Below are positions 1-10,992 of a DNA stretch of 45,539 bases, one piece after another; the first letter of the stretch is position 1; every line of letters starts with the position of its first letter. Location of the stretch: contig JAUCBJ010008592.1 of NCBI GenBank assembly GCA_032718475.1, positions 1-45,539 of the forward strand, in the 5' to 3' direction. The position numbers were made by a program, and so were the translations under genes. The stretch is from Nemertoderma westbladi (taxonomy: Eukaryota; Xenacoelomorpha; Nemertodermatida; Nemertodermatidae). The notes beneath the pieces are model-generated. The model searched no databases, was not told the DNA's origin, and saw nothing but the letters and a program-made list of their open reading frames with translations.

Positions 1-1468
1 TGTCATCGCTTCCAGTAGTATCCTGTTGAAACCGAATTTCAATGGATTGTTGCACAGCCAGTGGTACAATCACAGCGCGGTTATTACCAAAGTATGACCA
101 GAATCGCTTGGGGCTATTTTTATATAAACTTGATGCTTTCAGCAGATTTGTACGCACCTTGTCCTTTATAAGTTTACTCTGTAGATGACGAACAACCGCT
201 TTAGAAGATTGGAAAGCTTTCCTCAAATGCTCCTTCACCTTATTATCAGTCGCTTGCTTCCACATGCTGTGCAAACGTCTTGTCACAATTACCCTTTCCT
301 TTAGTGAGGAACAGTTGATCCACGGTTTGCGCCTTTGTCTAATCCGCCTCCGAATTGGTATGTATCGCTGCGATGCACTAGATAAGATGTCTTCAACTCT
401 TGCAGTATAATTATGGAGATCCTGTATCGTCCATATGCATAATTTGCTTTCATAATTGTTATTTAGCTCTATTAATTCCGTTTCCACCATGTTTGCATAT
501 GCTTCAATCTTCTTTTTTGTAGCGCGGTTCCAATTGTAACGAACAATACTCAAGTGTTTTGCAGTTTTTGATGCATCAGGGTTATGTGATTTTGTTGGTG
601 TCTCTATCCCAATAGTTGCTACTACTGGAACATGATCGGAGTTGTTAACTGAGGGATCCATAGACAACACTTTGCCACTGATCTTTAGAGTCCCATTTGA
701 TACAGTGACGATATGATCCAGGTAGGAGATGCCTACTCCACTTCTATAAAACGTGTGTTTCGGTCCTGAGAATGAAACATATGTGTCCACTGCTGTCATT
801 CCACAACTCTCTAGAAAATTGTTGAATTTCTTTCCCCTGGACGTGGCAGTGAATCTACTATATCGATTACCCTGTAGTGAACCCAGGTCGGCATTGCAGT
901 CTGAGAGTAGAACAGGTATAGCGGTGTGGTTTTCACTTATTACCGCCTGTACCTGGCCAAGATAATGGTCGTACGTAGCACAGGGTTTACATGCATCTGG
1001 TGCATATCCAGAGAGAAACAAATACTCAGCTCCATTGCTCTTTATTGTAGTTCTTATTCCAACAACACTATCACTGACAGTTATTGGAGAGATGTCCGAA
1101 TAAATAGACTTCCTGACAAATATAGCTACACCACCTCTGTTCATGTAGTTATAGGTTTTATCAGAAGTTGCATATACGCAGTAAAACTCATCATTAAAAT
1201 CTGTAAGCAGTTCTTTAGCCTCTTGTTGATCTAGCCAGTGTTCCTGCAGCCCCAATATATCTGTATTTACTAATAGCGTATTAATGTAAGCCACATTATT
1301 TTCAAAACCACGACAATTGTAAGTTATTACTCTAATATTGGAGTCAATTTCACATTTCACATCCCTCCCAAAATTAATAATTTCCTTTTGACTGCCACGA
1401 ACAGATCCACATTCGAGTTTATAATTGAATTGTTTGTGGTTCTGTTCTTGATTTATGTCTCTGCGCAT
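1..1468 (-). CDS. LINE ORF2, N-terminal APE-type endonuclease (partial, runs off the left edge)
   Basis: I translated this frame by eye: it is open for about 489 codons from the ATG at 1468-1466 to the window edge. It shows an endonuclease/exonuclease/phosphatase domain: 'ITYNCRGF' near the start, 'GLQEHW' (catalytic Glu), 'LSDCNADLG' (Asp/Asn pair of the usual GDFNA motif, with Gly and Phe replaced by Ser and Cys), 'YLDHI' and 'NNSDHVPV' (catalytic His). A basic linker and 'SPKRFWSYF', typical of the segment before the reverse transcriptase, follow. The domain nicks target DNA to prime reverse transcription. The frame also extends upstream without a stop to about 1629, overlapping the end of ORF1, and lies +1 relative to ORF1. 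I chose the first ATG, 64 nt after the ORF1 stop. Frameshifting or reinitiation are both possible. Confidence 0.87.
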   Translation of the reverse strand, partial: MRRDINQEQNHKQFNYKLECGSVRGSQKEIINFGRDVKCEIDSNIRVITYNCRGFENNVAYINTLLVNTDILGLQEHWLDQQEAKELLTDFNDEFYCVYATSDKTYNYMNRGGVAIFVRKSIYSDISPITVSDSVVGIRTTIKSNGAEYLFLSGYAPDACKPCATYDHYLGQVQAVISENHTAIPVLLSDCNADLGSLQGNRYSRFTATSRGKKFNNFLESCGMTAVDTYVSFSGPKHTFYRSGVGISYLDHIVTVSNGTLKISGKVLSMDPSVNNSDHVPVVATIGIETPTKSHNPDASKTAKHLSIVRYNWNRATKKKIEAYANMVETELIELNNNYESKLCIWTIQDLHNYTARVEDILSSASQRYIPIRRRIRQRRKPWINCSSLKERVIVTRRLHSMWKQATDNKVKEHLRKAFQSSKAVVRHLQSKLIKDKVRTNLLKASSLYKNSPKRFWSYFGNNRAVIVPLAVQQSIEIRFQQDTTGSDD

Positions 1469-1532
1469 TCGTTTTGTCCATACCCAGTTCCTACAAGTCC
1501 TCTTCCTCCAGCCATTCCTCCATTGAATATTG

Positions 1533-4500
1533 TTAAAGAGAATGCCTGTGCCCACTCCCCACGCTATCTCTATGGTTCCAAGTCCGGCAGCGAATGCTGT
1601 GTCGAGGCCAGAAGGTATCACTCAGTATTTTTACTTCATCTTCATACGATCCTCCTACAGTTGCAAAGCGCATAGTCCGCCATGCTCCATGGTTCCTCGT
1701 TGTTATGCGATCAACTGTAATATTATGGGCTGCAAGAAAGTCCGTGATATCACCTTCGGTACACGTACGACGCAGACCAGTTAGATGGTAAGAGCCAGCG
1801 GTATGTCCATGAGCGGTGTGTCCAACACTGGAAGAGTATCCATTTTCTTTGCTGGTGATATGCTTGTGAGTATCAAGACGAGTCATTTTTAGCATGTTGG
1901 AATCATTGAATAGTATTGAACCCTTTAGATTATGATAACGTCCATTTATCAACTCCTTGTCTGTCATTGACTGCCTTGAAGTACCCCTCTTTCCAGGGAT
2001 ATTAACCTGAGTTGATTTATGCACTTTGCTTGATGCTAGATACTGCTTACTCCCCGTCATTCTCAGAGTAGAATGTGTGCTTGTCATCTCTGAGTTTGCA
2101 TTAGCCCCAGGGACATCTATTTTGCATACCATAGGTGGGGGATCAAGTCTTCCAACCTCCACACGTCCCCTTGAGTCCGTATGAACTGGTTTCAATACAG
2201 TGGCCTCACTACCAATGGCATCCATTATTTCGTGACGGTGTTCTGCTTCTTTAATTGTAACATCTTTGTATTTTGATTCTACACTGTGCTCTTCTTCCAA
2301 TAGGCTATAGCGGTTGCTTGTAGGTATTATAGGTAAATGTGTGTGAGAGATCAGTTTCGGCTTCCCAGTTGATTTACGTTTTTTCTTCTTAGCGGAGGAT
2401 CTAAATAATATATTGGTTGCGTCACTAACTGTTGGTGGTGATTTGTTTACTACAGAGATATCACCGCCTGAAGATGATGAACAGCTGGTGTTACTGAACC
2501 CCGTACAGCTGGCTGAGTCAACAACTACATAGCTGGAATCTGGACTAGAGTAGTTGCTTGTATGTTGTGCATCTGTATTGCTGCCACGAGAGACCCTCTG
2601 TGCGTGATCAATGCCCCATATATTATTAACATATACGTTATCTGTTGAGTCTTTCATTATTCTATTCGTAATTTTCAATTTGTTAAGATCAGCTTGCAAA
2701 ACCAGTCTGGCATTTCGTTCATGTATTACTTCATCACTAAGCCTTCTATTCTCCTCATTGAGCCTCTCAAAATGTGCTTCCATTTCACTTAATCTTCCTT
2801 GTAAAGTCATTGTAACAGTCAGGAGATCGTTTTTTAGACTTTCAACACTGGAACTTTCACCCACGAGAGAAGATGCAGTCTTTAGCCGTTTGCGAAGGGA
2901 GTCAAGTAGCTTCCCCTCATATAGACACCGCAGCATTTCATATATGTCATTGCATAGCTCTGAGGCAGAGGCCCGTTTCTTTAGTTGTAGCGACATTGCT
3001 AGAATTGGCGACATGTATATCTGAACATCCTTAAGTAATCCTTTACGTATAGTATCAAGGTCATCACTTGGTATGCATGATATTGCTTTCAGTGCATCTT
3101 TTCTAGGCAGTGGAACAATGGCATTGGCCCATTGGTGATTGCGATGTTGTGCTGGACTTGTCTCGTAGGTGAATGGTTGAGTTTGTGGGCTTGGACTGAT
3201 GACATCGCTGCAGCCGTTCGATAAGAGGGTGGCACGTGTGTCATTCACATATTCATTATGATGTGTGCTTGTTGGGTTTAGCATGTTTGATTGTCCACTC
3301 AGTCTGATGCATTCATCTAGTTTTATTCTAACATCTGTTAGACATCCTTTTAGCCACTCCCTAAGGATAGAGCTCTCATTATGAAATTCTAGTACGTTAT
3401 CTAATCCTAAGGCAGTTGCCAGAGCATAGATGCATACAAAAGCTCCACAGTCATGATCATTATCTTGTCCTGGAAATGGTCGTTCTATACACACCGGTTT
3501 CCATTTCGGTTTGGAGCCATCTATATCCTTAATATGTTCAATAAGATTAAGCACATTACAAATCTTCTGGTCAATTACCATTGAACTTCTTGGTCTACTC
3601 TTGATTGAACATAGCGTGTGTACTGTCCTTGAGTCACAGGCGGCAACATGTAGAACAAAATGTGGAGGTGCGACAAGGTGCTCGGGTATTAGCAACATCT
3701 TCACTTTAGAGATGTCATGATAGGATGTTATATATCGAATTGCCATTGCCATGTCGAACGTATCCTGATTTAATTTCGAGCAAAATGCTTCCTGAATGCA
3801 TGCAATGTCACTTAGTTGTCGGTTCAATATTGTGAGGAAACCATCAATTATACCTGTGTTTAGATGACTTTTCCCCCGAAAGTAATCTAACTCAGATTGG
3901 TGCAGGGGCTGAAATGATAGGGTTTCTTGTCTTGGTGGGTATGTTGCAGCTTTAACTATCTCGGCATCATCAGTGACACTAAGTTGGTCAGGAAATATGC
4001 CAGCATCTATATACTGACTCATCTGTGATATTTCCTCAATGTCACTCTGTGTACAATTATTGATGAGTGTTTTGGAGGTAGCATTGTTTGCATCCATATC
4101 TTTGCTGGTGAGAACAAAGGTGTTGATGGTTGTATCTTTACAATGATCCCTAATCACTTTTGAGTTCGGTCCAGGGACCCACGGGGGAAGGTGCGGATTC
4201 AGGTGCAGGTGTGGACTGCAAGGGGGTATGTTACCATTATCCAGCATTTTTTTGTTGTCATTGTCTTCATCCAAAAGTATGAGTGGTATATCACAAACAG
4301 GTGTACCGTTCCCTGCAGTAGCATATGGCATCCCATTGCTGTCATCGTCATGTAGAGTTTCGGATTGTACATTTGATGCTGAGGTGCTAATGATCTTTTT
4401 GCTATATGGTTTATGCTTCCTTTTCTTGGCGATATTCTTTGACATTGGTGCCTTTTTATAAGGGATATCGTTTGTCATTGATGCAGGTGTTATTAATCTG

Positions 4501-7199
4501 GATGATGATCGTGTGGCTGTGGTAGTAATGTGATTTCTGACTTTCCAAATATCATTTATCGCATCATTGTCCACTAAGTCCTCCACAAGTACAGTGGGGG
4601 GAGACACCGAGCCGCAGCCAGCTGAGGAAGTCGTCGGAGTAACCGAACTGAAGCCAGCCAAGGAAGTCGTCGGAGTAACCGAACTGCAGCCAGCCAAGGT
4701 AGTCGTTGGAGTAACCGAACCGCAGCCAGACGAGGAAGTCGTCGGAGAAACCGAACCGCAACCAGCCAAGAAAGTCATTGGAGTAACGGAACCGCAACCT
4801 GCCAAGGAAGTCGTCGGAGAAGCCGAACTGAACCTAGCCGAGGACATCTTCGGAGAAACCGAACTGTAACGAGCCGAGGAAGTCGTCAGAGAAACCGAAC
4901 CGCATCCAGCTGAGGAAGTCGTCAGAGAAACCGAACCGAAACCAGCCGAGGAAGTTGTCAGAGAAACCGAACCGATACCAGCCAAGGAAATCGTCGGAGA
5001 AACCGAACCGAAACCAGCCAAGGAAGTCGTCGGAGAAACCGAACCGAAACTAGCCGAGGAAGTCGTCGGAGAAACCGAACTGCAGCCAGATGAGGAAGTC
5101 GTCGGAGAAACCGAACTACAACCAGCCAAAGAAATCGCCGGAGTAACGGAACAGCAACCAGCCAAGGAAGCCGTTGGAGAAGCCGAACTGAAACCAGCCG
5201 AGGACATCTTCGGAGAAACCGAACTGCAACCAGCCGAGGAAGTCGTCAGAGAAACCGAACCGCATCCAGCCGAGGAAGTCGTCAGAGAAACCGAACCGAA
5301 ACCAGCCAAGCAAGTCGTTGGAGAAACCGAACCGAAACCAGCCGAGGAAATCGTCGGAGAAACCGAACCGAAACCAGCCAAGCAAGTCGTTGGAGAACCC
5401 GAACCGAAACCAGCCGAGGAAATCGTCGGAGAAACCGAACCGAAACCAGCCAAGCAAGTCGTTGGAGAAACCGAACCGAAACCAGCCGAGGAAATCGTCG
5501 GAGAAACCGAACCGAAACTAGCCGAGGAAGTCGTCGGAGAAACCGAACCGAAACCAGCCGAGGAAGTCGCTGGAGTAACCGAACCGCAGCCAGCCGAGGA
5601 AGTCATCGGAGAAACCGAACCGCATCCAGCCAAGGAAGTCGTTGGAGAAGCGGAACTGAAACCAGCCGAGGAAGTCGTCGGAGAAACCGAACCGAAACCA
5701 GCCAAGGAAGTCGTTGAAGAAGCGGAACTGAAACCAGCCGAGAAAGTCGCTGGAGTGACCGAACCACAGCCAGCCGAGGAAGTCATCGGAGAAACCGAAC
5801 CGAAACCAGCCGAGGAAATCGTCGGAGAAACCGAACCGAAACTAGCCGAGGAAGTCGTCGGAGAAACCGAACCAAAACCAGCCGAGAAAGTCGCTGGAGT
5901 GACCGAACCGCAGCCAGCCGAGGAAGTCATCGGAGAAACCGAACCGCATCCAGCCGAGGAAGTCGTCGGAGAAACGGAACCGCAACCAGCCAAGGAAGTC
6001 ATCGGAGAAACCGAACCGAAACCAGCCAAGGAAGTCGTCGGAGAAACCGAACCGCAACCAGCCGAGGAAGTCGTCGGAGAAGCGGAACTGAAACCAGCCG
6101 AGGAAGTCATCGGAGAAACCGAACCGAAACCAGCCAAGGAAGTCGTCGGAGAAACCGAACCGAAACTAGCCGAGGAAGTCGTCGGAGAAACCGAACCGCA
6201 ACCAGACGAGGAAGTCGTCGGAGAAACCGAACCGCAACCAGACGAGGAAGTCGTTGGAGAAGCGGAACTGAAACCAGCCGAGGAAGTCGTCGGAGAAACC
6301 GAACCGCAACCAGACGAGGAAGTCGTCGGAGAAACCGAACCGCAACCAGCCGAGGAAGTCGTCGGAGAAGCGGAACTGAAACCAGCCGAGGAAGTCATCG
6401 GAGAAACCGAACCGAAACCAGCCAAGGAAGTCGTCGGAGAAACCGAACCGAAACCAGCCGAGGAAGTTGTCAGAGAAACCGAACCGAAACCAGCCGAGGA
6501 AATCGTCGGAGAAACCGAACCGAAACTAGCCGAGGAAGTCGTCGGAGAAACCGAACCGCAACCAGACGAGGAAGTCGTCGGAGAAACCGAACCGCAACCA
6601 GACGAGGAAGTCGTTGGAGAAGCGGAACTGAAACCAGCCGAGGAAGTCGTCGGAGAAACCGAACCGCAACCAGACGAGGAAGTCGTCGGAGAAACCGAAC
6701 CGCAACCAGACGAGGAAGTCGTTGGAGAAGCGGAACTGAAACCAGCCGAGGAAGTCGTCGGAGAAACCGAACCGAAACCAGCCGAGAAAGTCATTGGAGA
6801 AACCGAACCGAGACCTCCCGAGGAAGTCGTCGGAGTCGGAGAAACTGAACCGCAACCAGCCGAGGAAGACGTCGGAGAAGCGGAACTGAAACCAGCCAAG
6901 GGAGTCATTGGGTCAAACTGGGTCGTTATATGGGTTCTATCATTAGAAATTCCAGTACATTCCACATCTTCGAGTAAGGGTCCGCGACTTCGTGTGGAAT
7001 AGACACGGTTGTTAGTTTTTTGACCTTGTCTTGGGTGCGGAGTTCTGAGCAACGTAGATGTTCGCGTTTGGCTAGTATCTGACATGTCGCATCTCCGCTT
7101 GCCCTTGTTCAGATTCGGGCGAGGTATTCCTGTTGTTGGCTCACCTTCTGGCAGGAATGACCTTTTTTGTTTAACCGGTGTGCGGAGAATATTAGGCAT
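1533..7199 (-). CDS. LINE ORF1: 12-aa repeat, Ulp1/C48-like protease, coiled coil, RNA-binding-like C-terminus (1888 aa)
   Basis: Order of parts: a basic N-terminus (residues 1-97); roughly 64 copies of a 12-residue Ser/Thr/Gly repeat, consensus [12 protein letters not shown] (about 98-868); a polar linker with basic '[11 protein letters not shown]'; a Ulp1/C48-type cysteine protease-like domain (about 1120-1290) with 'PHFVLHV' (His1180), '[14 protein letters not shown]' (Gln1245, Cys1251); a heptad-rich coiled coil (about 1440-1505); and a C-terminal segment (about 1795-1875) ending '[12 protein letters not shown]', like the RNA-binding end of many LINE ORF1 proteins. ORF1 proteins bind the element RNA. 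The protease may process protein or remove SUMO, but the usual acidic residue seems replaced (see findings). Start: ATG with G at -3. It is far longer than usual ORF1 proteins, mostly because of the repeat. No frameshift seen. Confidence 0.87.
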   Translation of the reverse strand: MPNILRTPVKQKRSFLPEGEPTTGIPRPNLNKGKRRCDMSDTSQTRTSTLLRTPHPRQGQKTNNRVYSTRSRGPLLEDVECTGISNDRTHITTQFDPMTPLAGFSSASPTSSSAGCGSVSPTPTTSSGGLGSVSPMTFSAGFGSVSPTTSSAGFSSASPTTSSSGCGSVSPTTSSSGCGSVSPTTSSAGFSSASPTTSSSGCGSVSPTTSSSGCGSVSPTTSSASFGSVSPTISSAGFGSVSLTTSSAGFGSVSPTTSLAGFGSVSPMTSSAGFSSASPTTSSAGCGSVSPTTSSSGCGSVSPTTSSAGFSSASPTTSSSGCGSVSPTTSSSGCGSVSPTTSSASFGSVSPTTSLAGFGSVSPMTSSAGFSSASPTTSSAGCGSVSPTTSLAGFGSVSPMTSLAGCGSVSPTTSSAGCGSVSPMTSSAGCGSVTPATFSAGFGSVSPTTSSASFGSVSPTISSAGFGSVSPMTSSAGCGSVTPATFSAGFSSASSTTSLAGFGSVSPTTSSAGFSSASPTTSLAGCGSVSPMTSSAGCGSVTPATSSAGFGSVSPTTSSASFGSVSPTISSAGFGSVSPTTCLAGFGSVSPTISSAGFGSGSPTTCLAGFGSVSPTISSAGFGSVSPTTCLAGFGSVSLTTSSAGCGSVSLTTSSAGCSSVSPKMSSAGFSSASPTASLAGCCSVTPAISLAGCSSVSPTTSSSGCSSVSPTTSSASFGSVSPTTSLAGFGSVSPTISLAGIGSVSLTTSSAGFGSVSLTTSSAGCGSVSLTTSSARYSSVSPKMSSARFSSASPTTSLAGCGSVTPMTFLAGCGSVSPTTSSSGCGSVTPTTTLAGCSSVTPTTSLAGFSSVTPTTSSAGCGSVSPPTVLVEDLVDNDAINDIWKVRNHITTTATRSSSRLITPASMTNDIPYKKAPMSKNIAKKRKHKPYSKKIISTSASNVQSETLHDDDSNGMPYATAGNGTPVCDIPLILLDEDNDNKKMLDNGNIPPCSPHLHLNPHLPPWVPGPNSKVIRDHCKDTTINTFVLTSKDMDANNATSKTLINNCTQSDIEEISQMSQYIDAGIFPDQLSVTDDAEIVKAATYPPRQETLSFQPLHQSELDYFRGKSHLNTGIIDGFLTILNRQLSDIACIQEAFCSKLNQDTFDMAMAIRYITSYHDISKVKMLLIPEHLVAPPHFVLHVAACDSRTVHTLCSIKSRPRSSMVIDQKICNVLNLIEHIKDIDGSKPKWKPVCIERPFPGQDNDHDCGAFVCIYALATALGLDNVLEFHNESSILREWLKGCLTDVRIKLDECIRLSGQSNMLNPTSTHHNEYVNDTRATLLSNGCSDVISPSPQTQPFTYETSPAQHRNHQWANAIVPLPRKDALKAISCIPSDDLDTIRKGLLKDVQIYMSPILAMSLQLKKRASASELCNDIYEMLRCLYEGKLLDSLRKRLKTASSLVGESSSVESLKNDLLTVTMTLQGRLSEMEAHFERLNEENRRLSDEVIHERNARLVLQADLNKLKITNRIMKDSTDNVYVNNIWGIDHAQRVSRGSNTDAQHTSNYSSPDSSYVVVDSASCTGFSNTSCSSSSGGDISVVNKSPPTVSDATNILFRSSAKKKKRKSTGKPKLISHTHLPIIPTSNRYSLLEEEHSVESKYKDVTIKEAEHRHEIMDAIGSEATVLKPVHTDSRGRVEVGRLDPPPMVCKIDVPGANANSEMTSTHSTLRMTGSKQYLASSKVHKSTQVNIPGKRGTSRQSMTDKELINGRYHNLKGSILFNDSNMLKMTRLDTHKHITSKENGYSSSVGHTAHGHTAGSYHLTGLRRTCTEGDITDFLAAHNITVDRITTRNHGAWRTMRFATVGGSYEDEVKILSDTFWPRHSIRCRTWNHRDSVGSGHRHSL
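4596..6905 (-). repeat. 36-bp in-frame minisatellite inside LINE ORF1 (~64 units)
   Basis: The 36-bp unit (e.g. CGAGGAAGTCGTCGGAGAAA plus 16 bases, plus-strand view) is iterated without losing phase, giving 12 residues per unit. Variation is concentrated at a few codons: Phe or Cys in the G-F/C-G core, Ser or Leu before Ala-Gly, and Thr/Met/Ile after Ser-Pro. Longer blocks of several units recur nearly unchanged (for example around 6080-6290 and 6380-6730), so the array grew by block duplication. The consensus lacks stops in several frames, so long spurious open frames appear on both strands. Confidence 0.95.
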
Positions 7200-7713
7200 A
7201 GCTCACGCAGATTCCAGCTATCGGTACCTGAATTATAATAAGGTTGGGACTCACTGAACCTGGCTTCTTCTTACCAAATAAATGGATGGAGGCGTCTCTG
7301 TCCTCCACCCACCAGGGACAGTTACCAACTGATTGATGACCGACAGGTGTATATGGTATATGGTTAATGTTATAATACAGCAATTTATCAGTAACAGTTT
7401 CAGTTGATTAATTTTATAATTTTGATAGAGCGCCACGTCCTAAAGGAACTGTTAATATTTCCCGAAAGTGAATAATAATTGTCAGAGATTATATATTACG
7501 ATCAGTCGAATAATACAGTAGGCTTACACCATCAATCATTAAGCTCCGAACTCAGTCTCCCGGGTATATCCAACGGGTGAATGATTGCGCATAGACTGGC
7601 TTCGGCTAATGTAGTATGCCAAATACTCGTCATAAAGCTAAAGACTATATATCCTCTAAAAGACATTCTAATTTTGGCAGGTTAAACTGTCAAAGGTCTT
7701 CAAAGCGCAAACA
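7200..7713. other. Leader region upstream of LINE ORF1
   Basis: About 500 bp of mixed composition between the ORF1 start and the 22-bp minisatellite. Its proximal part is probably the 5' untranslated/promoter region of the LINE, but I could not see a boundary. No other coding region is supported. Confidence 0.4.
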
Positions 7714-8010
7714 GGATCCAAGTTGGATGTTGGAGGGATCCAAGTTGGATGTTGGACGGATCCAAGTTGGATGTTGGACGGATCCAAGTTGGATGTTGGA
7801 CGGATCCAAGTTGGATGTTGGAGGGATCCAAGTTGGATGTTGGACGGATCCAAGTTGGATGTTGGACGGATCCAAGTTGGATGTTGGACGGATCCAAGTT
7901 TGATGTTGGAGGGATACAAGTTGTTGGAGGGATCCAAGTTGGATGTTGGACGGATCCAAGTTGGATGTTGGACGGATCCTAGTTTGATGTTGGAGGGATA
8001 CAAGTTGTAT
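7714..8010. repeat. 22-bp minisatellite (~13.5 units)
   Basis: The unit GGATCCAAGTTGGATGTTGG plus two bases recurs with a 22-bp period, starting at 7714. Each unit holds a GGATCC palindrome. One shortened unit occurs near 7920, and units with AAGTTTGATG or GGGATACAAG mark a repeated higher-order block at the 3' side. It is followed by a TTTG-rich microsatellite (about 8030-8068). Open frames across it are artefacts of the repeat. Confidence 0.95.
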
Positions 8011-8478
8011 GTACATATTTCTCACACGTGTTTTTTGTTTGTTTGTTTGTGTGTTTGTTTGTTTGTACACACAACTGCTTGCACTTAATGTTGATGGAAT
8101 TACCTACCATAATCGTAGAATTCACTCAATCAAAATTCTGTCCACACCCCATAGGGAGCATCTATTGTTGGACATGCTTTCTACAAAATTTAGCTTTATT
8201 TCGTTTAGAATTGTAGGAGAAGATACATTTCTTACAAACAGTGTTTTAACATACAATAATTATATACTACTATTGTGTACTTCGCCCAATGTTTCATTTT
8301 TCGTTATTAGGCTCCCTACATAGGCGCGTAATTTATTACAACAATATTGATAACATTGATAACAATAGATCCGTTCATTATTGCCAGCTCTGCTGGCACG
8401 CTTGTACTATTAGTAGAGTGCAATGTATTGTAATATACTATAATATTTTGTTTATGTATGGATATCTGAGACGGAGGA
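8011..8478. other. Non-coding spacer with TTTG microsatellite
   Basis: Contains the TTTG/TGTG simple repeat at about 8030-8068 and otherwise AT-rich unique sequence. I see no gene. Confidence 0.5.
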
Positions 8479-8696
8479 GGGGGGGGGGGGGGGCTCAAAG
8501 TTAAATTATCAATAAAGAGAAAGGAGCAGGTTACAGTGGAGTGGCACGGTATTCTAACTAAAGCAATAAACTAAAGTCAATAGAACAGGTTTCGGCTTTA
8601 TTTGGGAGTAATCAGCTGTTATTTGCGTCGATATTCCCCCGGAGCGGGATGAATTTTATTGCGTCGAAAGTTCCCCCCCCCCCCCCCCCCCCCCCC
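8479..8696. mobile_element. Possible small foldback element with poly-G and poly-C ends
   Basis: A 15-bp poly-G run (8479-8493) and a 24-bp poly-C run (8673-8696) lie in inverted orientation around a core containing AAAGGAGCAGGTTACAG (from about 8521) and CTAACTAAAGCAATAAAC. The same core words recur at about 19432-19490, 38095 and 39108. Next to the poly-C end, two units with TGCGTCGA..TTCCCCC are tandem. I see no convincing target duplication, so the transposon call is an inference from the shared core. Confidence 0.4.
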
Positions 8697-9443
8697 ACTC
8701 TGGAACATCTACGTAATAATATTTTTAAGGCATGTTCACATAACGTACCTTGTGTAATACTTGTCAAGGCATCTGCCCCGGCTAAATTGCACCGGACAAA
8801 GCGTGAATCCCTTTATTTTAATGTTTAACTAATGGTTCGGGTTGGGTTAACTTTGTATAAGGAATGTTCCTCAGTTTCGGTGCGCCCTAGGGTAATTTTA
8901 CCATTCCTAAATGCTTTTTGATTGCCAGGTAAGAGGAGTCTCACAGGGGGACCCTTATTAGGTTGGGCATTATTCTGTTAAATAGTTTATGGGCTGAAAT
9001 TCTAGGTGATTACGCGATAAACCCATACAGTTGACAACCTCCCTTATTTGCGACAGCAATCATGTTATTTTCGCAATTTCTTGTGGGAAAATCTTAATTT
9101 GATAAAAATTATGTCTTGATGAAAAGGCCTTCATGGGCCATGATTACATCGGAAGGTCCAACACATGCTTTTTGTGTTAAAAGCAGCTCAATCAGTTCTA
9201 CTTCTGCAAAAGTGATATCGCCAGTGGGGTTATATGTGGCGCACTTTGGAGCGAGTGGCATTCAATGCATATATAGATAGAGTAGGCATAGTCATGTGAT
9301 TGTTGTTGAGCAGTTTCTCGAAGTGAGTCTTTATACTAACAAAAGGGAATTTTCGACCACTGAGGTCTAAGTTGTTAGTGTACCTGTACATCTATAGAAA
9401 ATCATGAAATTTTGGATTACTCATGGTTCTCATGGTACATGTG
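8697..9443. other. Non-coding spacer
   Basis: About 750 bp with no recognisable gene, RNA or repeat, between the poly-C run and the 15-bp minisatellite. Confidence 0.5.
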
Positions 9444-10992
9444 TATACACTCAACTGGTATACACTCAACTGGTATACACTCAACTGGTATACACTCAAC
9501 TGGTATACACTCAACTGGAATATACTCAACCGGTGTACACTTAACCGGTATACTGTACACTCAACCGGTATACACTAACTGGTATACACTAAACTGGTAT
9601 ACACTCAACTGGTATACACTCAACTGGTATACACTCAACTGGTATACACTCAACTGGTATACACTCAACTGGTATACACTCAACTGGTATACACTCAACT
9701 GGAATATACTCAACCGGTGTACACTTAACCGGTATACTGTACACTCAACCGGTATACACTCAACTGGTATACACTCTACTGGTGTACACTTAACCGGTAT
9801 ACACTGAACTGGTATACACTCAACTGGTATACACTAAACTGGTATACACTCAACTGGTATACACTCATCTGGTATTCACTCAACCGGTGTACACTTAACC
9901 GGTATACTGTACACTCAACCGGTATACACTCAACTGGTATACACTCTACTGGTGTACACTTAACCGGTATACACTCAACTGGTATACACTCAACTGGTAT
10001 ACACTTAACCGGTATACTGTACACTCAACCGGTATACACTCAACTGTTATACACTCTACTGGTGTACACGTAACTTGTATACACTCAACTGGTACACACT
10101 CAACTGGTATACACTCAACTGGTATACACTCAACTGGTATACACTCAACTGGTATATACTCAACCGGTGTACACTTAACCGGTATACTGTACACTCAACC
10201 GGTATACACTCAACTGGTATCACTAAACTGGTATACACTCAACTGGTATACACTCAACTGGTATATACTCAACCGGTGTACACTTAACCGGTATACTGTA
10301 CACTCAACCGGCATACACTCAACTGGTATACACTCAACTGGTATACACTAAACTGGTATAAACTCAACTGGTATACACTCAACTGGTATACACTCATCTG
10401 GTATTCACTCAACCGGTGTACACTTAACCGGTATACTGTACACTCAACCGATATACACTCAACTGGTATACACTCAACTGGTATACACTCAACCGGTGTA
10501 CACTTAACCGGTATACTGTACACTCAACCGGTATACACTCAATTGGTATACACTCAACTGGTATACACTCAACTGGTATACACTCAACTGGTATACACTC
10601 AACTGGTATACACTAAACTGGTATACACTCAACCGGTATAAACTCAACTGGTATACACTAAACTGGTATAAACTCAACTGGTATACACTCAACTGGTATA
10701 CACTCATCTGGTATTCACTCAACCGGTGTACACTTAACCGGTATACTGTACACTCAACTGGTATACACTCAACTGGTATACACTCAACTGGTATACACTC
10801 AACTGGTATACACTCAACTGGTATACACTCAACTGGTATATACTCAACCGGTGTACACTTAACCGGTATACTGTACACTCAACCGGCATACACTCAACTG
10901 GTATACACTCAACTGGTATACACTAAACTGGTATACACTCAACTGGTATACACTCAATCGGTTACACTCAACTGGTATACACTCAACCGGTA
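9444..10992. repeat. 15-bp minisatellite, left part (~103 units)
   Basis: The consensus unit TATACACTCAACTGG is repeated head to tail. Variants such as CTCAACCGG, CACTTAACCGG and the longer TATACTGTACACTCAACCGG recur in the same order, showing a higher-order structure of several units. Junctions between units create GTATAC and ACCGGT palindromes. Because 15 is a multiple of three, all frames encode pentapeptide repeats (YTLNW, STGIH, LVYTQ), which explains many spurious open frames. Confidence 0.96.

Larger units (their letters stand above)
1..7199 (-). mobile_element. Large non-LTR retrotransposon (LINE), 5' part, RT region beyond window
   Basis: Two adjacent minus-strand reading frames have LINE ORF1/ORF2 order: a long ORF1 (7199 to 1533), then an APE-type endonuclease frame that stays open to the left edge. 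Neither contains a stop codon or frameshift that I can see, so this may be a young or active copy. The reverse transcriptase and 3' end should lie left of position 1. The 5' boundary is unclear: the leader probably extends upstream of 7199 towards about 7.6 kb, but no target duplication can be scored because the other end is missing. The endonuclease type, the 'RFWSYF' linker motif and the ORF1 C-terminus suggest the CR1/L2/Jockey-type assemblage. Clade is inferred, not proven. Confidence 0.85.

Noticed and set aside
5755-7002. 415-codon plus-strand frame with [12 protein letters not shown] repeats
   Set aside because: It is antisense to the ORF1 minisatellite; a 36-bp period without stops opens every frame. 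It has no non-repeat domain and the minus-strand ORF1 has clear domains.
7616-8088. Frames across the 22-bp array on both strands
   Set aside because: Repeat artefacts; no unique coding sequence on either side.
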